Positions 46,705-56,178 of a stretch of DNA of 64,000 nt are shown one piece after another (within the stretch, counting starts at the first letter, position 1; each line of letters begins with the position of its first letter). This DNA is from Temnopleurus reevesii (Eukaryota > Echinodermata > Echinoidea > Temnopleuroida > Temnopleuridae): contig BQKZ01000115.1 of the NCBI GenBank assembly GCA_036244855.1, positions 97,700-161,699 of the forward strand, read 5' to 3'. The notes under the pieces were generated by a model. The model searched no databases. It was not told where the DNA came from and saw nothing but the letters and a program-made list of their open reading frames with translations. The translations under genes were made by a program, and so were the position numbers.

Positions 46705-46876
46705 GGGCCGATTGCTCGAAATGGTCTTAGCTATCTGCTTCATGCGTCTTAAGTTCTTGCGCTACCCTCTTAACATAGTCATATCGACGCTAATGTCTAT
46801 GTTACGAGGATGGCACAAGAAGTCAAGACGTCTTAGCATGAAGAGGATAGCTAAGACTATTTCGTGCAATCGGCCC
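46705..46876. mobile_element. MITE family N (CAG-type), 172 bp
   Basis: GGGCCGATTGCTCGAAATGG and TCTTAGCTATC mirror GATAGCTAAGACTATTTCG and TGCAATCGGCCC. CAG lies at 46702-46704 and 46877-46879. Same target preference as family B, but unrelated interior. Confidence 0.9.
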
Positions 46877-47112
46877 CAGGCTGTTATGTACCATCATGCT
46901 GACCTTCATGAAGTGAATACACTTTCACGATATTTTCATATATCTTTATTTCTCCCTTTTTATATAAATCCTTTCACAACGGGAGATTACGTGTTTTCCA
47001 TCTGTTCCAAAAAGCTGGTAATATTATTACAAAAAACAGCCCTCAAATTATTCACCGGTCTCATGTTGTTTTGATTCTATGATATACTGGATGATTTTCA
47101 AGTGTCAAAAAC
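46877..47112. other. Nothing recognised
   Basis: Short AT-rich spacer. Confidence 0.4.
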
Positions 47113-47321
47113 GGAAAGGAAAGGATGTAGTTTAGAGGCGTGTATCATTCAATTCTGAATATTTACGCCAGAAGAAGAAGAGAGAAAGAGGATCGCCATC
47201 TTAACGTCTCCATCCGAAAGACGGTATGCGACCAGGCTTCAAACCCACAGGCAGGAACTAACCAAAGTCTATGACTGTCCCGAACAGCTTGATTTCAGGC
47301 GCACGCCACGACGCCTCAGTC
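47113..47321 (-). mobile_element. SINE family S3, minus copy
   Basis: The reverse complement matches 44535-44746 along its whole length, including head GACTGAGGCGTCGTGGCGTG, ATCAAGCTGTTCGGGACAGT and the 3' end. The B box is mutated to GGTTTGAAGCC. About 2.6 kb separates the two copies. Confidence 0.9.
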
Positions 47322-47410
47322 AAAATGCGTCAAATTTAGTAGCATGTATATCAATAAACCGTTATAGAAAAATGATGGAGCTACCGTAGAGAAGTAACAG
47401 TGGAGACGGT

Positions 47411-47705
47411 GGAGGCGCCGTGGTGTGGTGGTCGTGAATCTCGCCTTTCGACTAGAGGGTCGTAGGTTCGAATCCTACCCATGGCGTCAATTTCCTTCAG
47501 CAAGAAATTCATCCACATTGTGCTGCACTCAACCCAAGTGAGGTGAATGGGTACCTGGCAGGAATATTTATTCTTTGAAATGCCATGTGCGCTGGTGTAC
47601 GCCGGGCTAAAGCCATGGTAATAATAATGCAAAGCGCCTTGAGCACTCCGCAGAGTGGATACATGCGCTATATAAATTGCATCTTTTATTATTATTATTA
47701 TAATA
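47411..47705 (+). mobile_element. SINE family S1, full-length copy
   Basis: A box GTGGTGTGGTGG, B box GGTTCGAATCC at 47465-47475, complete body, and tail CATGCGCTATATAAATTGC with (ATT)n. It lies about 90 bp after the S3 copy. It and the 10549 copy are the best-preserved members. Confidence 0.93.
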
Positions 47706-48090
47706 CATAAATACATAAATAGATAAATGTGTGTTCACTAAATTGCGAGGAAGATCGTTAATATAGGATGTATCTTGTCGATGAAAAACTTGACTTTTAT
47801 CCCCTTTCAAGTTACGTCTTTGACGAAGGTGCTCACAAAGGCGTTAAATAATTGCATGTTCATTGGGTCATAAAAAGAAGATGCTTGGATTTCGCACACC
47901 TGAACATTACAGAGCAGTCACACCGACAGACTAATCCCTTCCTGCTCTCAAACTATATCACCAAAATTGCAATAATTACTGTCTTATTCCTTTTTAGAAT
48001 CTAATGTTTTTAGTATATCTTTCTCTATCCCTATCGTACAAATTCATTGGATAAACAAAGCTCAATTTATAGTTCATAGTTTGAATTTAA
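47706..48090. other. Nothing recognised
   Basis: AT-rich spacer. Confidence 0.4.
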
Positions 48091-48567
48091 AGGAATAGAT
48101 TCGTAATGACCGGGATGCAGAAAGTGATGTTAAACAAGCTGATGTATTCACAAGTTGCTTTACATGGGTAAATATATCTGTGTAGGATATAAGAAGTATA
48201 TTTTTGCTCGTATTATGTGTATTTTACGTCGAACACGTCAATCAGCCATTATTCCTACGGTGTGCTAAGTGCTTTAGCACGGAGGAGCGTCGCGTCGGCC
48301 TGAAATGGACGGTGCGATCGGTGGTTTTGTCTGCGGTGTGTGAGTTCGCGTTCATTTTGTACGTGAAGCATGTTCTGTAAGGGAGTACGACCGCAGCATG
48401 TTTTTTTTTATTTTGCGATAACTAAGCCATTTCTAGGTCGATTTCATTCAAACTATGAACATGCTCTAAGTTACTCTTGAAAAACTGCATTATTGTAATA
48501 ATTTTACTGCAGCTCGCAAACTAGTTAAATATCTGAAGCGCCCTCCTCCCAAAACTGGTCTATCGCT
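48091..48567. mobile_element. TTAA-bounded MITE family P, copy 2, 477 bp
   Basis: Direct counterpart of 25535-26014. TTAA at 48087-48090 and 48568-48571. Short inverted ends are visible here: AGGAATAGA on the left and, reverse-complemented, AGCGATAGA on the right. Confidence 0.78.
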
Positions 48568-48785
48568 TTAAGAACTAACTGAGCTATAAGTCGGCCTGTA
48601 GGTGTGACTTCCCCATCACTCCTTTGAGGTTTGAGGGGTTGTTCATTCAGGAAGGTAATGTGTCATGTTCAGGAAAAGTGAACGGATATTCATGACAAAT
48701 CGTTTTCCGTCCCCTTCAGCTCCGACATTCTTCAGCTGTAACATGTGTTGCTGAAGTCTGGGTATAAAACGAATTTGGAATACAT
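48568..48785. other. Nothing recognised
   Basis: Short spacer. Confidence 0.4.
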
Positions 48786-49080
48786 GGGTAGATAGAGAAA
48801 GAGGGAGAGGGAGATGGGGGAGAGAAAGAGAGACGGAGAGGGAGGGAAAGATAGATAGAGAGAGAAGGAGAGAGAGAGAGGGAGAGACAGGGAGAGAGAG
48901 AGGGGGGGAGAGAGCGAGGCAACATATTATGTGCGTGTGTGTATGTATGGTATGTGAGTACCCGAAACAGAGATAGTGAGAGAAAGAGAAAAAGAGACGG
49001 GTGCAACATATATGTGGTGTGTGTACGTGTGTGTGTATGTGTGTTCGTGTATCCGCGAAACAGAGAGAGTGAGAAAAAAA
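48786..49080. repeat. GA-rich and GT-rich microsatellite
   Basis: Interrupted (GA)n at about 48793-48920, then alternating GT-rich and GA-rich stretches to 49080. The Ser/Leu-rich minus ORF is a translation of this. Confidence 0.9.
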
Positions 49081-50753
49081 GCAAGGATCACTCGCGAATC
49101 GAAAGCAACCGTGATTACGTAAATAAAAACTAAGATATTTGCAGCCTTTTTAAGTAACATGAGCAGCGCGCCAAATAATCATTTTATTCTGTTATTATAA
49201 TCGATAACTAACTACAAAGTATTTATGATATACAATGGCCTTGATGGAGATATTAGAAGTCAATATATGGAAAGGGGTCAGTAGATACAAGAAATCAAGA
49301 AACAAGTAATCAAGACACAAATATTCAAGAAATTTTAAAACCTAAAACTTACCGAATACTGTTTGCAATTGACCATTTGTGAAGTCCATATAAACAAATT
49401 AAAATTTAGAGAGACTTTGGAGAAGGGTAAATTTTTCAGCTCAATTTTAATTCAGAAAACCGAAAATTCTCCTAGCAATACCCCTACCGAAAAAGGCAGC
49501 ACTGCATTATTGTTGATTTGGACACTCTTTTTTTTTTGCATAAAAGTAGTCAATAGGCAATCCTTCTTCATGTGACACATTCTGTCAACCGAAAAGATAT
49601 GTAAAGCCCTGTACCTCCTTTCTCCAGAATAAATTTGTACATATTCTTATGGGTTTCCCCCATATAAAATAATCAATTTATGAAAATGTCCAAGATAAAT
49701 ATAAAGCGTTCTTGTGTTGGCGGAGCAGAATATCGTGTTGCACGTAACCAATATTTCCACACTCAATGAGCGGCAGCAGTCGTAATATCGATCATCTTGT
49801 CATCTCTTTTCTCTTTGCGGATACCACGAGGCACCAACGATGTGCTGTCAATCAATGTACAATCCGAATCCCAATTAATTCACTCTTTTCCCCAGCAGCG
49901 ACATATTTAATGGATTAAACATTCATGATGAGTGAACATGTTGAATGTTGATTGAAATTATCTTCAATTACTATCTCGATGTTCTTTTAGCAGGGACCAT
50001 TGAACTTGGGGTAGCTGGGGCTAGAGCCTACCCCACCTATTTTTCAGTTAATCGTTGCAAGCACATATGGGAGTGTGTAAAAAAATACACAGCCGCCACT
50101 CTCCCTGTAACACAGACTCCCCACTTTTTGTTATTGGTCGGTAAAAAATCGATTGTGCCATCATCGATGTCCTTCGCATAAATGTAGATTTCACTATCAG
50201 ATTGATTTCATTTCTCTAAACTGAAAAAACAACATTACAATATCAAGTAACAGTAACATGGCAATTGATACTTAGTATATGCATACAGTGGAAAATCAAA
50301 TAGCGACATTAGATATTGAATAATGTTGTAGTGCAAAAAAAAAGAACACACCATTTGAAAATTTACTGATGATGAAAGGTGATGATGGAAAAGAACACAT
50401 TTTTTTTTCTATATAGCACCACAGTGTTCCAAACTGTTAGCTCTTGAAATATATTAATTTTGATGCAATAATTTATACATTTAATTAGCATAAGCGGATC
50501 CAGTGCCATGAGAAATCCTGGATCTACGCTCTCATGCGAGTTATTATCTGATATTCCGTCGTTTTACTTCATTTACTGGAAAATAACGTGCACTGTGGTG
50601 CTATGTTTTAAAGTGCTTTCTGATTTCCCAAAAATATTTTTGTCTTAGCTCTTGAGTATTATAACGATTATACGGAAATGTCAAGTATAGTAATGTCAAC
50701 GTTATCAAAAGCAGACATAATCAAATATTTAATCTTCTTTTCTTTGCCCCCAG
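49081..50753. other. Unannotated, possibly intron
   Basis: AT-rich sequence without recognised repeats. If the exons downstream are real, this would be intron or upstream sequence. An ORF at 49945-50181 follows a TTCTTTTAG acceptor-like string but shows no domain. Confidence 0.35.
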
Positions 50754-50882
50754 GTGGCGTACAATCTGGAATCTCAAATATTGAGGAATGTCATGAACAT
50801 ATTGCTTGCCAGAATTCATCATTGATTCTCCCATACAATAAGCCATATACCGTATCTTTCCTCAATTTGATGCAATGTAATG
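50754..50882 (+). CDS. Candidate phase-1 exon of an extracellular protein
   Basis: A 129 bp segment has a good acceptor (TCTTTGCCCCCAG before it) and a consensus donor (GTAAGT after it). It is open in the frame that begins GGVQSGISNIEECHEH. It encodes 43 residues with three cysteines, including HIACQNSS and LMQCN. Both boundaries are phase 1, so the exon is symmetric, a common arrangement in secreted modular proteins. Joined in phase to the segment at 51362, the frame continues VYDGCPSPQVNGF, which looks like the start of a sushi/CCP module. The domain of this exon itself is not recognised. An unspliced reading stays open for 40 more codons, so the donor cannot be proved from sequence. Confidence 0.4.
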
Positions 50883-51361
50883 GTAAGTATGAATGCAATC
50901 CTCTTCTTTCAAGATTAGAAATAGTTTTGTATTCCACGAGAGGTTTTACTGAGAAACTTCAATCATTCCAGCTGCATATGAGCACGTGTTTTGGAGGCTA
51001 TTGAATGCTGTGAAACTTTCTTTGCCATAAGAACTGTATTAATAATATCTAATGTCAAAGGTTTCAATTCAATTCCAAGAAGGAACAAACGCACTTTTTA
51101 TAACCTCCCCAAAGAGCCAAGAACGTTGCAATGTCGGTGAGTAGATAATCCGAAGGTTGATATGCTTGAAGATACAAGTTAGTATAGTTAGTACCAGCAA
51201 CGAGACCTACAGATGAGTACCCACTACGGCTGAACTTGAACGGGGCGAAACTGTGTTTCAAAACATTTCTGACAAGCAAAAGAAGAAAAAAACAGGTGAA
51301 AAAAAACCAAATCTCTCATCTTTTTTAACCGTTAAATTAATATATATTTCCCGTTTTATAG

Positions 51362-51426
51362 TCTACGATGGTTGTCCATCCCCTCAGGTCAACGGCTTCG
51401 TGCCAGGCCTAGTTGTGGTTACCTAG
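51362..51426 (+). CDS. Candidate final exon with a sushi-like start
   Basis: It follows a CCGTTTTATAG acceptor. In the phase offered by the upstream exon it reads VYDGCPSPQVNGFVPG and stops five residues later. The C-P-x-P-x-x-NG pattern is typical of the first strand of CCP/sushi modules, which normally run to about 60 residues with four cysteines. The early stop means the module is incomplete: an alternative terminal exon, a pseudogene, or a donor inside (a weak one at CAG|GTCAAC). No clear AATAAA lies just downstream. Confidence 0.33.
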
Positions 51427-51545
51427 GAATCATGTATCGGTATATCAATTTATAGTAGTACAAATTCCAGGAAATCATTTTATCTTGATTAAAAATAACT
51501 GCAATTTGTTGTTCAATCATAAAAATTCGGCATTAGCGACAGCGT

Positions 51546-51831
51546 GTGGAGGCGTCGCAGTGTTGTGGTTCTGACTCTCGCCTTTCAACCCGAGGGTCGT
51601 AGGTTCGAATCTCACCCACGGCGTCAATTTCCTTCAGCAAGAAATTTATCAACAATGTGCTGCACTCAACTCAGGTGAGGTGAATGGGTACCGGCAGGAA
51701 TTTATTCATGCGAAAGCGCTTACAGGGCATCTATGCGATGGCCAGGTAATAATATTAAATAATTTGTCTCTTGCCTCGAAATAGGTTACTAGATAGATGG
51801 CGTGTTTAAATGCTATATAAACAACGACCAA
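51546..51831 (+). mobile_element. SINE family S1, diverged copy
   Basis: Head GGAGGCGTCGCAGTGTTGTG, B box GGTTCGAATCT at 51602-51612, standard body to GGTGAATGGGTACC, then a diverged 3' part ending AATGCTATATAAAC. If the flanking exons are real, it lies in the gene's 3' region or an intron. Confidence 0.88.
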
Positions 51832-51883
51832 CTGACAGTTTACTTCATCTGCATTGCAACATTTCTGTTCTAGAAATTATTCC

Positions 51884-51990
51884 ATACGCTGGATTCAGCT
51901 GTCGACCTGTGTCCTGTCCTGCGCGTACCTCGGCCTAAATGGACGGATGAATGGGGGCGCAGTGCGATCAAATTCTGCATCTCGTTTTAC
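51884..51990 (+). pseudogene. Possible decayed sushi-like exon
   Basis: After a TTTCTGTTCTAG acceptor-like string, one frame reads GFSCRPVSCPA and stops. A shifted frame reads LNGRMNGGAVRSNSASRFT. Together they resemble part of a CCP module with a frameshift between. This is a weak reading with no independent support. Confidence 0.2.
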
Positions 51991-52055
51991 GAACAAACAT
52001 CTACCCAAAGTGCATGCATAAGCTGAAAAAGCCGTACAGGGTTGTGTTTCATTAA

Positions 52056-52602
52056 ATGGGAATTACACCCAGACAATAATGTACTGTTAGTAAATGAAGA
52101 AAAATCAGATGAACAAACTGTGAAAATTTGAGCAAAATTAGATAATCCGTTCAAAAGTTATGAATTTTCAAAGTCATCATTTCCACCTGTGCTGGTCATG
52201 TCATACATGGAGAACTCCTCATTCACTTTGTATATACATTTGTTGAAAATGGATCAATATCATATTTCAAATGAGGAATCATCACCGTTCTTTTTGGAAT
52301 GCTTGGAGAATTAATGTGGCTATAATGTATTTAACCGAAGAAACATACTTTTGTCTACTTTTCTGGAAAAAGAGGAAAATGTGAAATTTTGTGTACAAAG
52401 CGAATGGAGAGTTCTCCATGTTGGCAGCCATTTTGTGCCTGTGCATTTGCCAATTTAAGGAGCCCATGAGGGATGTAAATCAAAACTTTGAAAATTCATA
52501 ACTTTTGAATGGATTATCCGATTTTGCTCAAATTTTCACAGTGTGTTCATCTTATTTTTCTTCATTTAATGATAGCAATTTAATCTCTGAGTGTAATTTC
52601 CT
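52056..52602. mobile_element. TTAA-type MITE family E, 547 bp, inside family D
   Basis: The TIRs are about 130 bp: ATGGGAATTACACCCAGA on the left and, reverse-complemented, AGGAAATTACACTCAGA on the right, followed by AAAATTTGAGC/TCAAATTTTCAC arms. TTAA lies at 52052-52055 and 52603-52606. The centre (about 52200-52470) is non-palindromic without a transposase. Confidence 0.9.
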
Positions 52603-52606
52603 TTAA

Positions 52607-52907
52607 GCCCTGGGAAGTGTTTCACCAAGATAAGAAAGACTTTAGGCACGACTTTACGTTCGACTGGTATCAATTCTTGCGCTGAATGCGCGTACTATTA
52701 TGAATCATTGCGCACAAGAAGGGATACCACTCGAACTTAAAGTCGTGCGTAAAGTCTTTCTTATCTTGGTGAAACACCTCCCAGGTCATATAGGGCCCCA
52801 GAAGCAACACGATTCAACAAGACTCTTTGTTCTGTGGCAGTTAACTGTGAATTAACAAAGAATCGTGTTGAATCGTGTTGCTTCCGGGCGTCTATGTGAC
52901 CAGGGCA
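52607..52907. mobile_element. MITE family C, copy 4, inserted at the E/D junction and split by B
   Basis: Left piece GCCCTG (52607-52612), then the family B element, then GTCATATAGGGCCCCAGAAG onward to CAGGGCA at 52907. TAA lies at 52604-52606 and 52908-52910. The left TAA overlaps the TTAA of element E. Confidence 0.9.
52613..52781. mobile_element. MITE family B, copy 3, nested in family C, 169 bp
   Basis: GGAAGTGTTTCACCAAG and CTTGGTGAAACACCTCC ends. The flanks are CTG on the left and CAG on the right, one mismatch. The target inside family C is the CCTGGTCA string of its left end. Confidence 0.92.
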
Positions 52908-53063
52908 TAAAGTTAAGGTAGATCTGCGCACGACTGTACGACTGACTGATTACCCTTCTTCGGTATGAGTCAGCGCTATGAGATACCATTGAGTGCGAAA
53001 AGGGTAACCAGTTGTTCTTACAGTCGTACATAGATCTACACACAGCTTTAAGAAACACAACCC

Positions 53064-53391
53064 AGTTGGCGCACATGAAGGGTCTTTAAGAAGGGTCGAT
53101 AAACCCTTCAATGTAATTCAAAGCGAAATATGCGATTAGAGGTAATATTATTGAAAGAATATTGTTGAAACCAAAATGTAGTTTTGTTACTGATTCAACA
53201 GAGTTGAATAAAAGCAACATTTCTCCTAACACATCGTGAATTTCCCAATTGGGCAGTCACACGAACAGATTGATCCCACCATGCTAGCATGCAAACCGCA
53301 TCAAACAAAATTGTAGTTACTACTGTCTTATTCCGTTTGACATATATGTTTCAAGGTTGTTTTTTCTCAATTTCAATAGTTCAAATTCGTC
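53064..53391. other. Nothing recognised
   Basis: AT-rich spacer. Confidence 0.4.
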
Positions 53392-53641
53392 GGTCATGTG
53401 TGGCTCAGTGGTAGAGCGTCTGTCCCATGAACGGAAGGTCGTGGGTTCGATCCCCGGCCGAGTAATACCAAAGACTTATAAAAATGGGACCATCTGCCTT
53501 CTTGCCAGGCGCTCGGTATTTAAGAAAGGAGAAGGGTAATAATAACTTTATGTTATGCAGGGCCCGCTGGAAGAGCAGCTAGCTTACAGCTGAATGTGGC
53601 TATACCCTGGGTATACAAGATATATCATTATTATTATTATC
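53392..53641 (+). mobile_element. SINE family S2, plus copy
   Basis: The tRNA-like head has TGGCTCAGTGGTAGAGC (A-box/D-arm), a CCCATGA loop that would hold a CAT anticodon, and a B box GGTTCGATCCC. Acceptor-stem bases do not pair and the sequence continues into a SINE body shared with 30912-31188 (TTATGTTATGCAGGGCCCGC), so it is not a tRNA gene. The tail is (ATT)n. Confidence 0.92.
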
Positions 53642-54013
53642 GAGTAAACAACACACCAATCCTCGTTGATACTTCGAATTTAAGATAATTCAGTTTGGCA
53701 GCAGAGTGGCATCTATCTGTTGGTGTGACCGCGCCATTAGCTTCCATCAACATCAACTGATCAATGTGAGGAAAGTAATATGATAGTGTTCATAACAATA
53801 CTTGTTGCGTGACAATCAATTCTATTATGTGGAAGATAGACAACTGCATATGCCTTAAAGGTATCGTTTAAAGGTAAAAACTACATTTGCATACTTTACA
53901 ATTATGCTATCAACTTGTTCTGTACCAAAATATACCAAAATAATAACTTCAATTAAATATTTAAGTCATTAGTAGTCTATGATATTTCATTGAAATAAAT
54001 ATCGATTCCATTG
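53642..54013. other. Nothing recognised
   Basis: Spacer. TTAAAGGTATCG near 53855 could be the end of a TTAA-type element, but no partner end is seen. Confidence 0.35.
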
Positions 54014-54250
54014 GGTGACTTCAAATTCGGTGTTGAACGCTGGTGTTGGTGTTGCAGCAAACCAACACCAGCCTCAACACCAAACTTGAAGTCTGTCGGT
54101 GTTTGGGGTAGACCTCGCAAGATTCTGACGTATTTCCGGTCGTTTCTTTATCACTTCTGTAACATGACCAACGGTGTTGGAGCTCGGTTTACGGACCGTT
54201 TTGCTCTCTCAACACCAACACCAACACCGAACACCGTACTTGAATTCACC
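54014..54250. mobile_element. MITE family H with GGTGTT-rich arms
   Basis: The terminal arms GGTGACTTCAAATTCGGTG and, reverse-complemented, GGTGAATTCAAGTACGGTG extend into GGTGTTGGTGTT. A second palindrome at 54017-54093 pairs GACTTCAAATTCGGTGTTG with CAACACCAAACTTGAAGTC. ATTG lies close to both ends. One copy only. Confidence 0.75.
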
Positions 54251-54726
54251 TATTGTCTGTCATCTTTATCACCGTATCATCCCAACGATATCCCGATACG
54301 GCTAGCGCATATTACTTCAATGCCACTCACACACACAGCCCTGTTAGTGCATGTTTAGCGTGAACTTCAATACACTGCCACATACATAAATCATATGCGG
54401 AATACACGCCGAGAGAGAATCTCCACTCGGGTCAACGGACATTCAACGGCCGTTTTGAATTTTTAACGCACGGTCTATTAATTCGAGGCGTCGAATAAAA
54501 AAAAACTATCATTGGAATAACTATAAATGCGCTCATCATATCCAATCTTTGTGCTCAATTGATTGATGATAAGTTCTAACATTTAGTACTCTTCAACATG
54601 ACACAACAATCTGGGAAAGTCAGACTTTCGGCTTAAAAAGAAGTATTCTACCTTTAAGCCTAACATTTAACTTGAAAAGAAAATACATATTGAAAGGAAA
54701 ATGTGTGAGTACATTGCCTCTTTTTA
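54251..54726. other. Nothing recognised
   Basis: AT-rich spacer. Confidence 0.4.
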
Positions 54727-54975
54727 AAGCCGACTCACACCTTTGTGTTTGTAGCCTGCGTCGGCCTACCGATTTTTTTAATTAAAAACCCTCCTCTAGC
54801 GCACAGTATGTGCTAATCAGACGATGGACTGACGTTCGGCTTGCGCTCAAGGAGAGTTCGCGGAACGTCAGTCCACCGTATGACCTGCGTCATACTTTAT
54901 GTGCCTAGGGATCGTTTTCAATTTTCAAATACGCTGGGCAGACGCAGGCTAAAAACGCAAAGGTGTGAATCGGCC
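54727..54975. mobile_element. MITE family A, copy 8, TAA duplication
   Basis: Ends AGCCGACTCACACC and GGTGTGAATCGGCC, with TAA outside both. The interior has GACTGACGTTCGGCTTGCGC and GAACGTCAGTCCACC. Confidence 0.92.
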
Positions 54976-55073
54976 TAAAACCAGACATCTTAAAACCAAA
55001 TTGGCGCCAAGGGGTGCAATGTTAGGCCATCCGTTAACCACTTAATTGACCCATCGTAGCGTCACTGTCCTCA

Positions 55074-55302
55074 AGGCCGGCTCACACCTTTGCGTTTTTA
55101 GCATGCGTCAGCCCAGCGTTTATGGAAATAAAAACGCTCACTGAGCACACAGTATACACTGATCAGACGGTAAACTGACATTAGGCTTGCGTCCAAGGAG
55201 CGTACGCTGAACGCCAGTACACCATGACTTCTGTCTTTATGCGTCCAGGGATCGTTTTAGATTTTAAAAACGCAGTGTAAAACATAAAAGTGTGAGTCAG
55301 CT
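55074..55302. mobile_element. MITE family A, copy 9
   Basis: Ends AGGCCGGCTCACACC and GTGTGAGTCAGCTT. It lies about 100 bp from copy 8 in the same orientation. A short deletion has removed the GACGCAGGCTAAAAACG part of the right arm. Confidence 0.88.
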
Positions 55303-55377
55303 TTTACGCATCCTAAATCTTTTATTCGGTAATGCACTTTCGAGGGTCGACTTTTCCGAGAGTCAGTTGAATCCCTG

Positions 55378-55514
55378 GGGTGTATTTCATGAACAGTCTT
55401 GCTAATGGTCTTACAGGATAAATGTACTCTCGACCAATCACATGCAAGGATTGCCGTAGCTTTTAACAGTTGTCCGTGGGGAAACAGTATCAACCCGTTC
55501 TGTGAAACGGTCCC
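55378..55514. mobile_element. Decayed hairpin MITE, CWG-type candidate
   Basis: GGGTGTATTTCATGAACAG on the left and, reverse-complemented, GGGACCGTTTCACAGAAC on the right. Flanks CTG and TTG. Its termini resemble families B and D. Confidence 0.5.
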
Positions 55515-55964
55515 TTGAGCCCACTCACCCATCCAAGGATTAAGGGATCAGAGGAAGGGGACCGTGATGATAAAATGATAGAACTGAAATATTAATCCAT
55601 TACAGGATTATGACCAAGTTATGATTAATATTTTGGGGAATATTTTGACCTTTTCTGTTCCAACACTCGGTTTACTCATGGTCGATTGTGGTAACCAGAA
55701 AATGAGTACAGTATACTTTGGGGTTCTCTTCATGGCGGTGTGTTACCAGCCATGCCAGTGGGGTGTCCTAATTCAAGCTTGTCAGATGAACTTCGATAAA
55801 AAGCCCGTATCGTTCCTACTGCTCATATATGTTTTTGGTTCTTTACTTATTCTTCCTTCCTTTCAATCTTTCGTGTCCCTGTTTTTGTCCTTGTCTCTAC
55901 CACTTTTCACATTATTCTGTTTTCTACATATGTATGCCTACTGATAATTTATCTTCGTCATGTT
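55515..55964. other. Nothing recognised
   Basis: The 107-codon ORF at 55621-55944 becomes Phe/Leu/Ser-rich and has no motif. Confidence 0.4.
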
Positions 55965-56178
55965 CATGTATACTTTGTGTATCTTCTTTGCTTTCTCTAT
56001 AGCATCATCACCCTTCTGTAGCCCTCACCCACCCCCCCCCCCCCCATGTATACTTTGTGTATCTTCTTTGCTTTCTCTATAGCATCATCACCCTTCTGTA
56101 GCCCTCACCCCCCCCCCCCCCCATTTTTTCTCTCTCTCTCTCTCCATCTCTCTCTCTCTCTTTCTTTCTTTCTCTCTT
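55965..56178. repeat. 80 bp direct duplication at poly-C, then (CT)n
   Basis: CATGTATACTTTGTGTATCT to TCTGTAGCCCTCACCC occurs at 55965 and 56045, each followed by a C run. A (CT)n tract follows at about 56128-56178. The near-identity may be real or an assembly slip at the poly-C. Confidence 0.9.

Larger units (their letters stand above)
52039..53063. mobile_element. MITE family D host element, split by three later insertions
   Basis: The left terminus GGTTGTGTTTCATTAA (from 52040) and right terminus TTTAAGAAACACAACC (to 53062) are inverted repeats flanked by CAG on both sides. The remaining interior at 52911-53045 (GGTAGATCTGCGCACGACTG mirrored by CAGTCGTACATAGATC) belongs to the same hairpin. 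Between the left terminus and the interior lie the TTAA element, a family C element and, inside that, a family B element. Confidence 0.88.

Noticed and set aside
46363..46752. 129-codon ORF and the 159-codon ORF overlapping it (46595-47074)
   Set aside because: They run through the family C and family N hairpin elements and their spacer; similar peptides appear wherever these MITEs occur (for example 26618-26803).
49945..50181. Upstream exon of the sushi-like gene
   Set aside because: There is an acceptor-like TTCTTTTAG but no matching donor in phase and no domain signal.
53397..53465. tRNA-Met-like gene
   Set aside because: The D-arm and anticodon arm look right, but the acceptor stem does not pair, the base before the anticodon is C instead of T, and the sequence continues into a SINE body.
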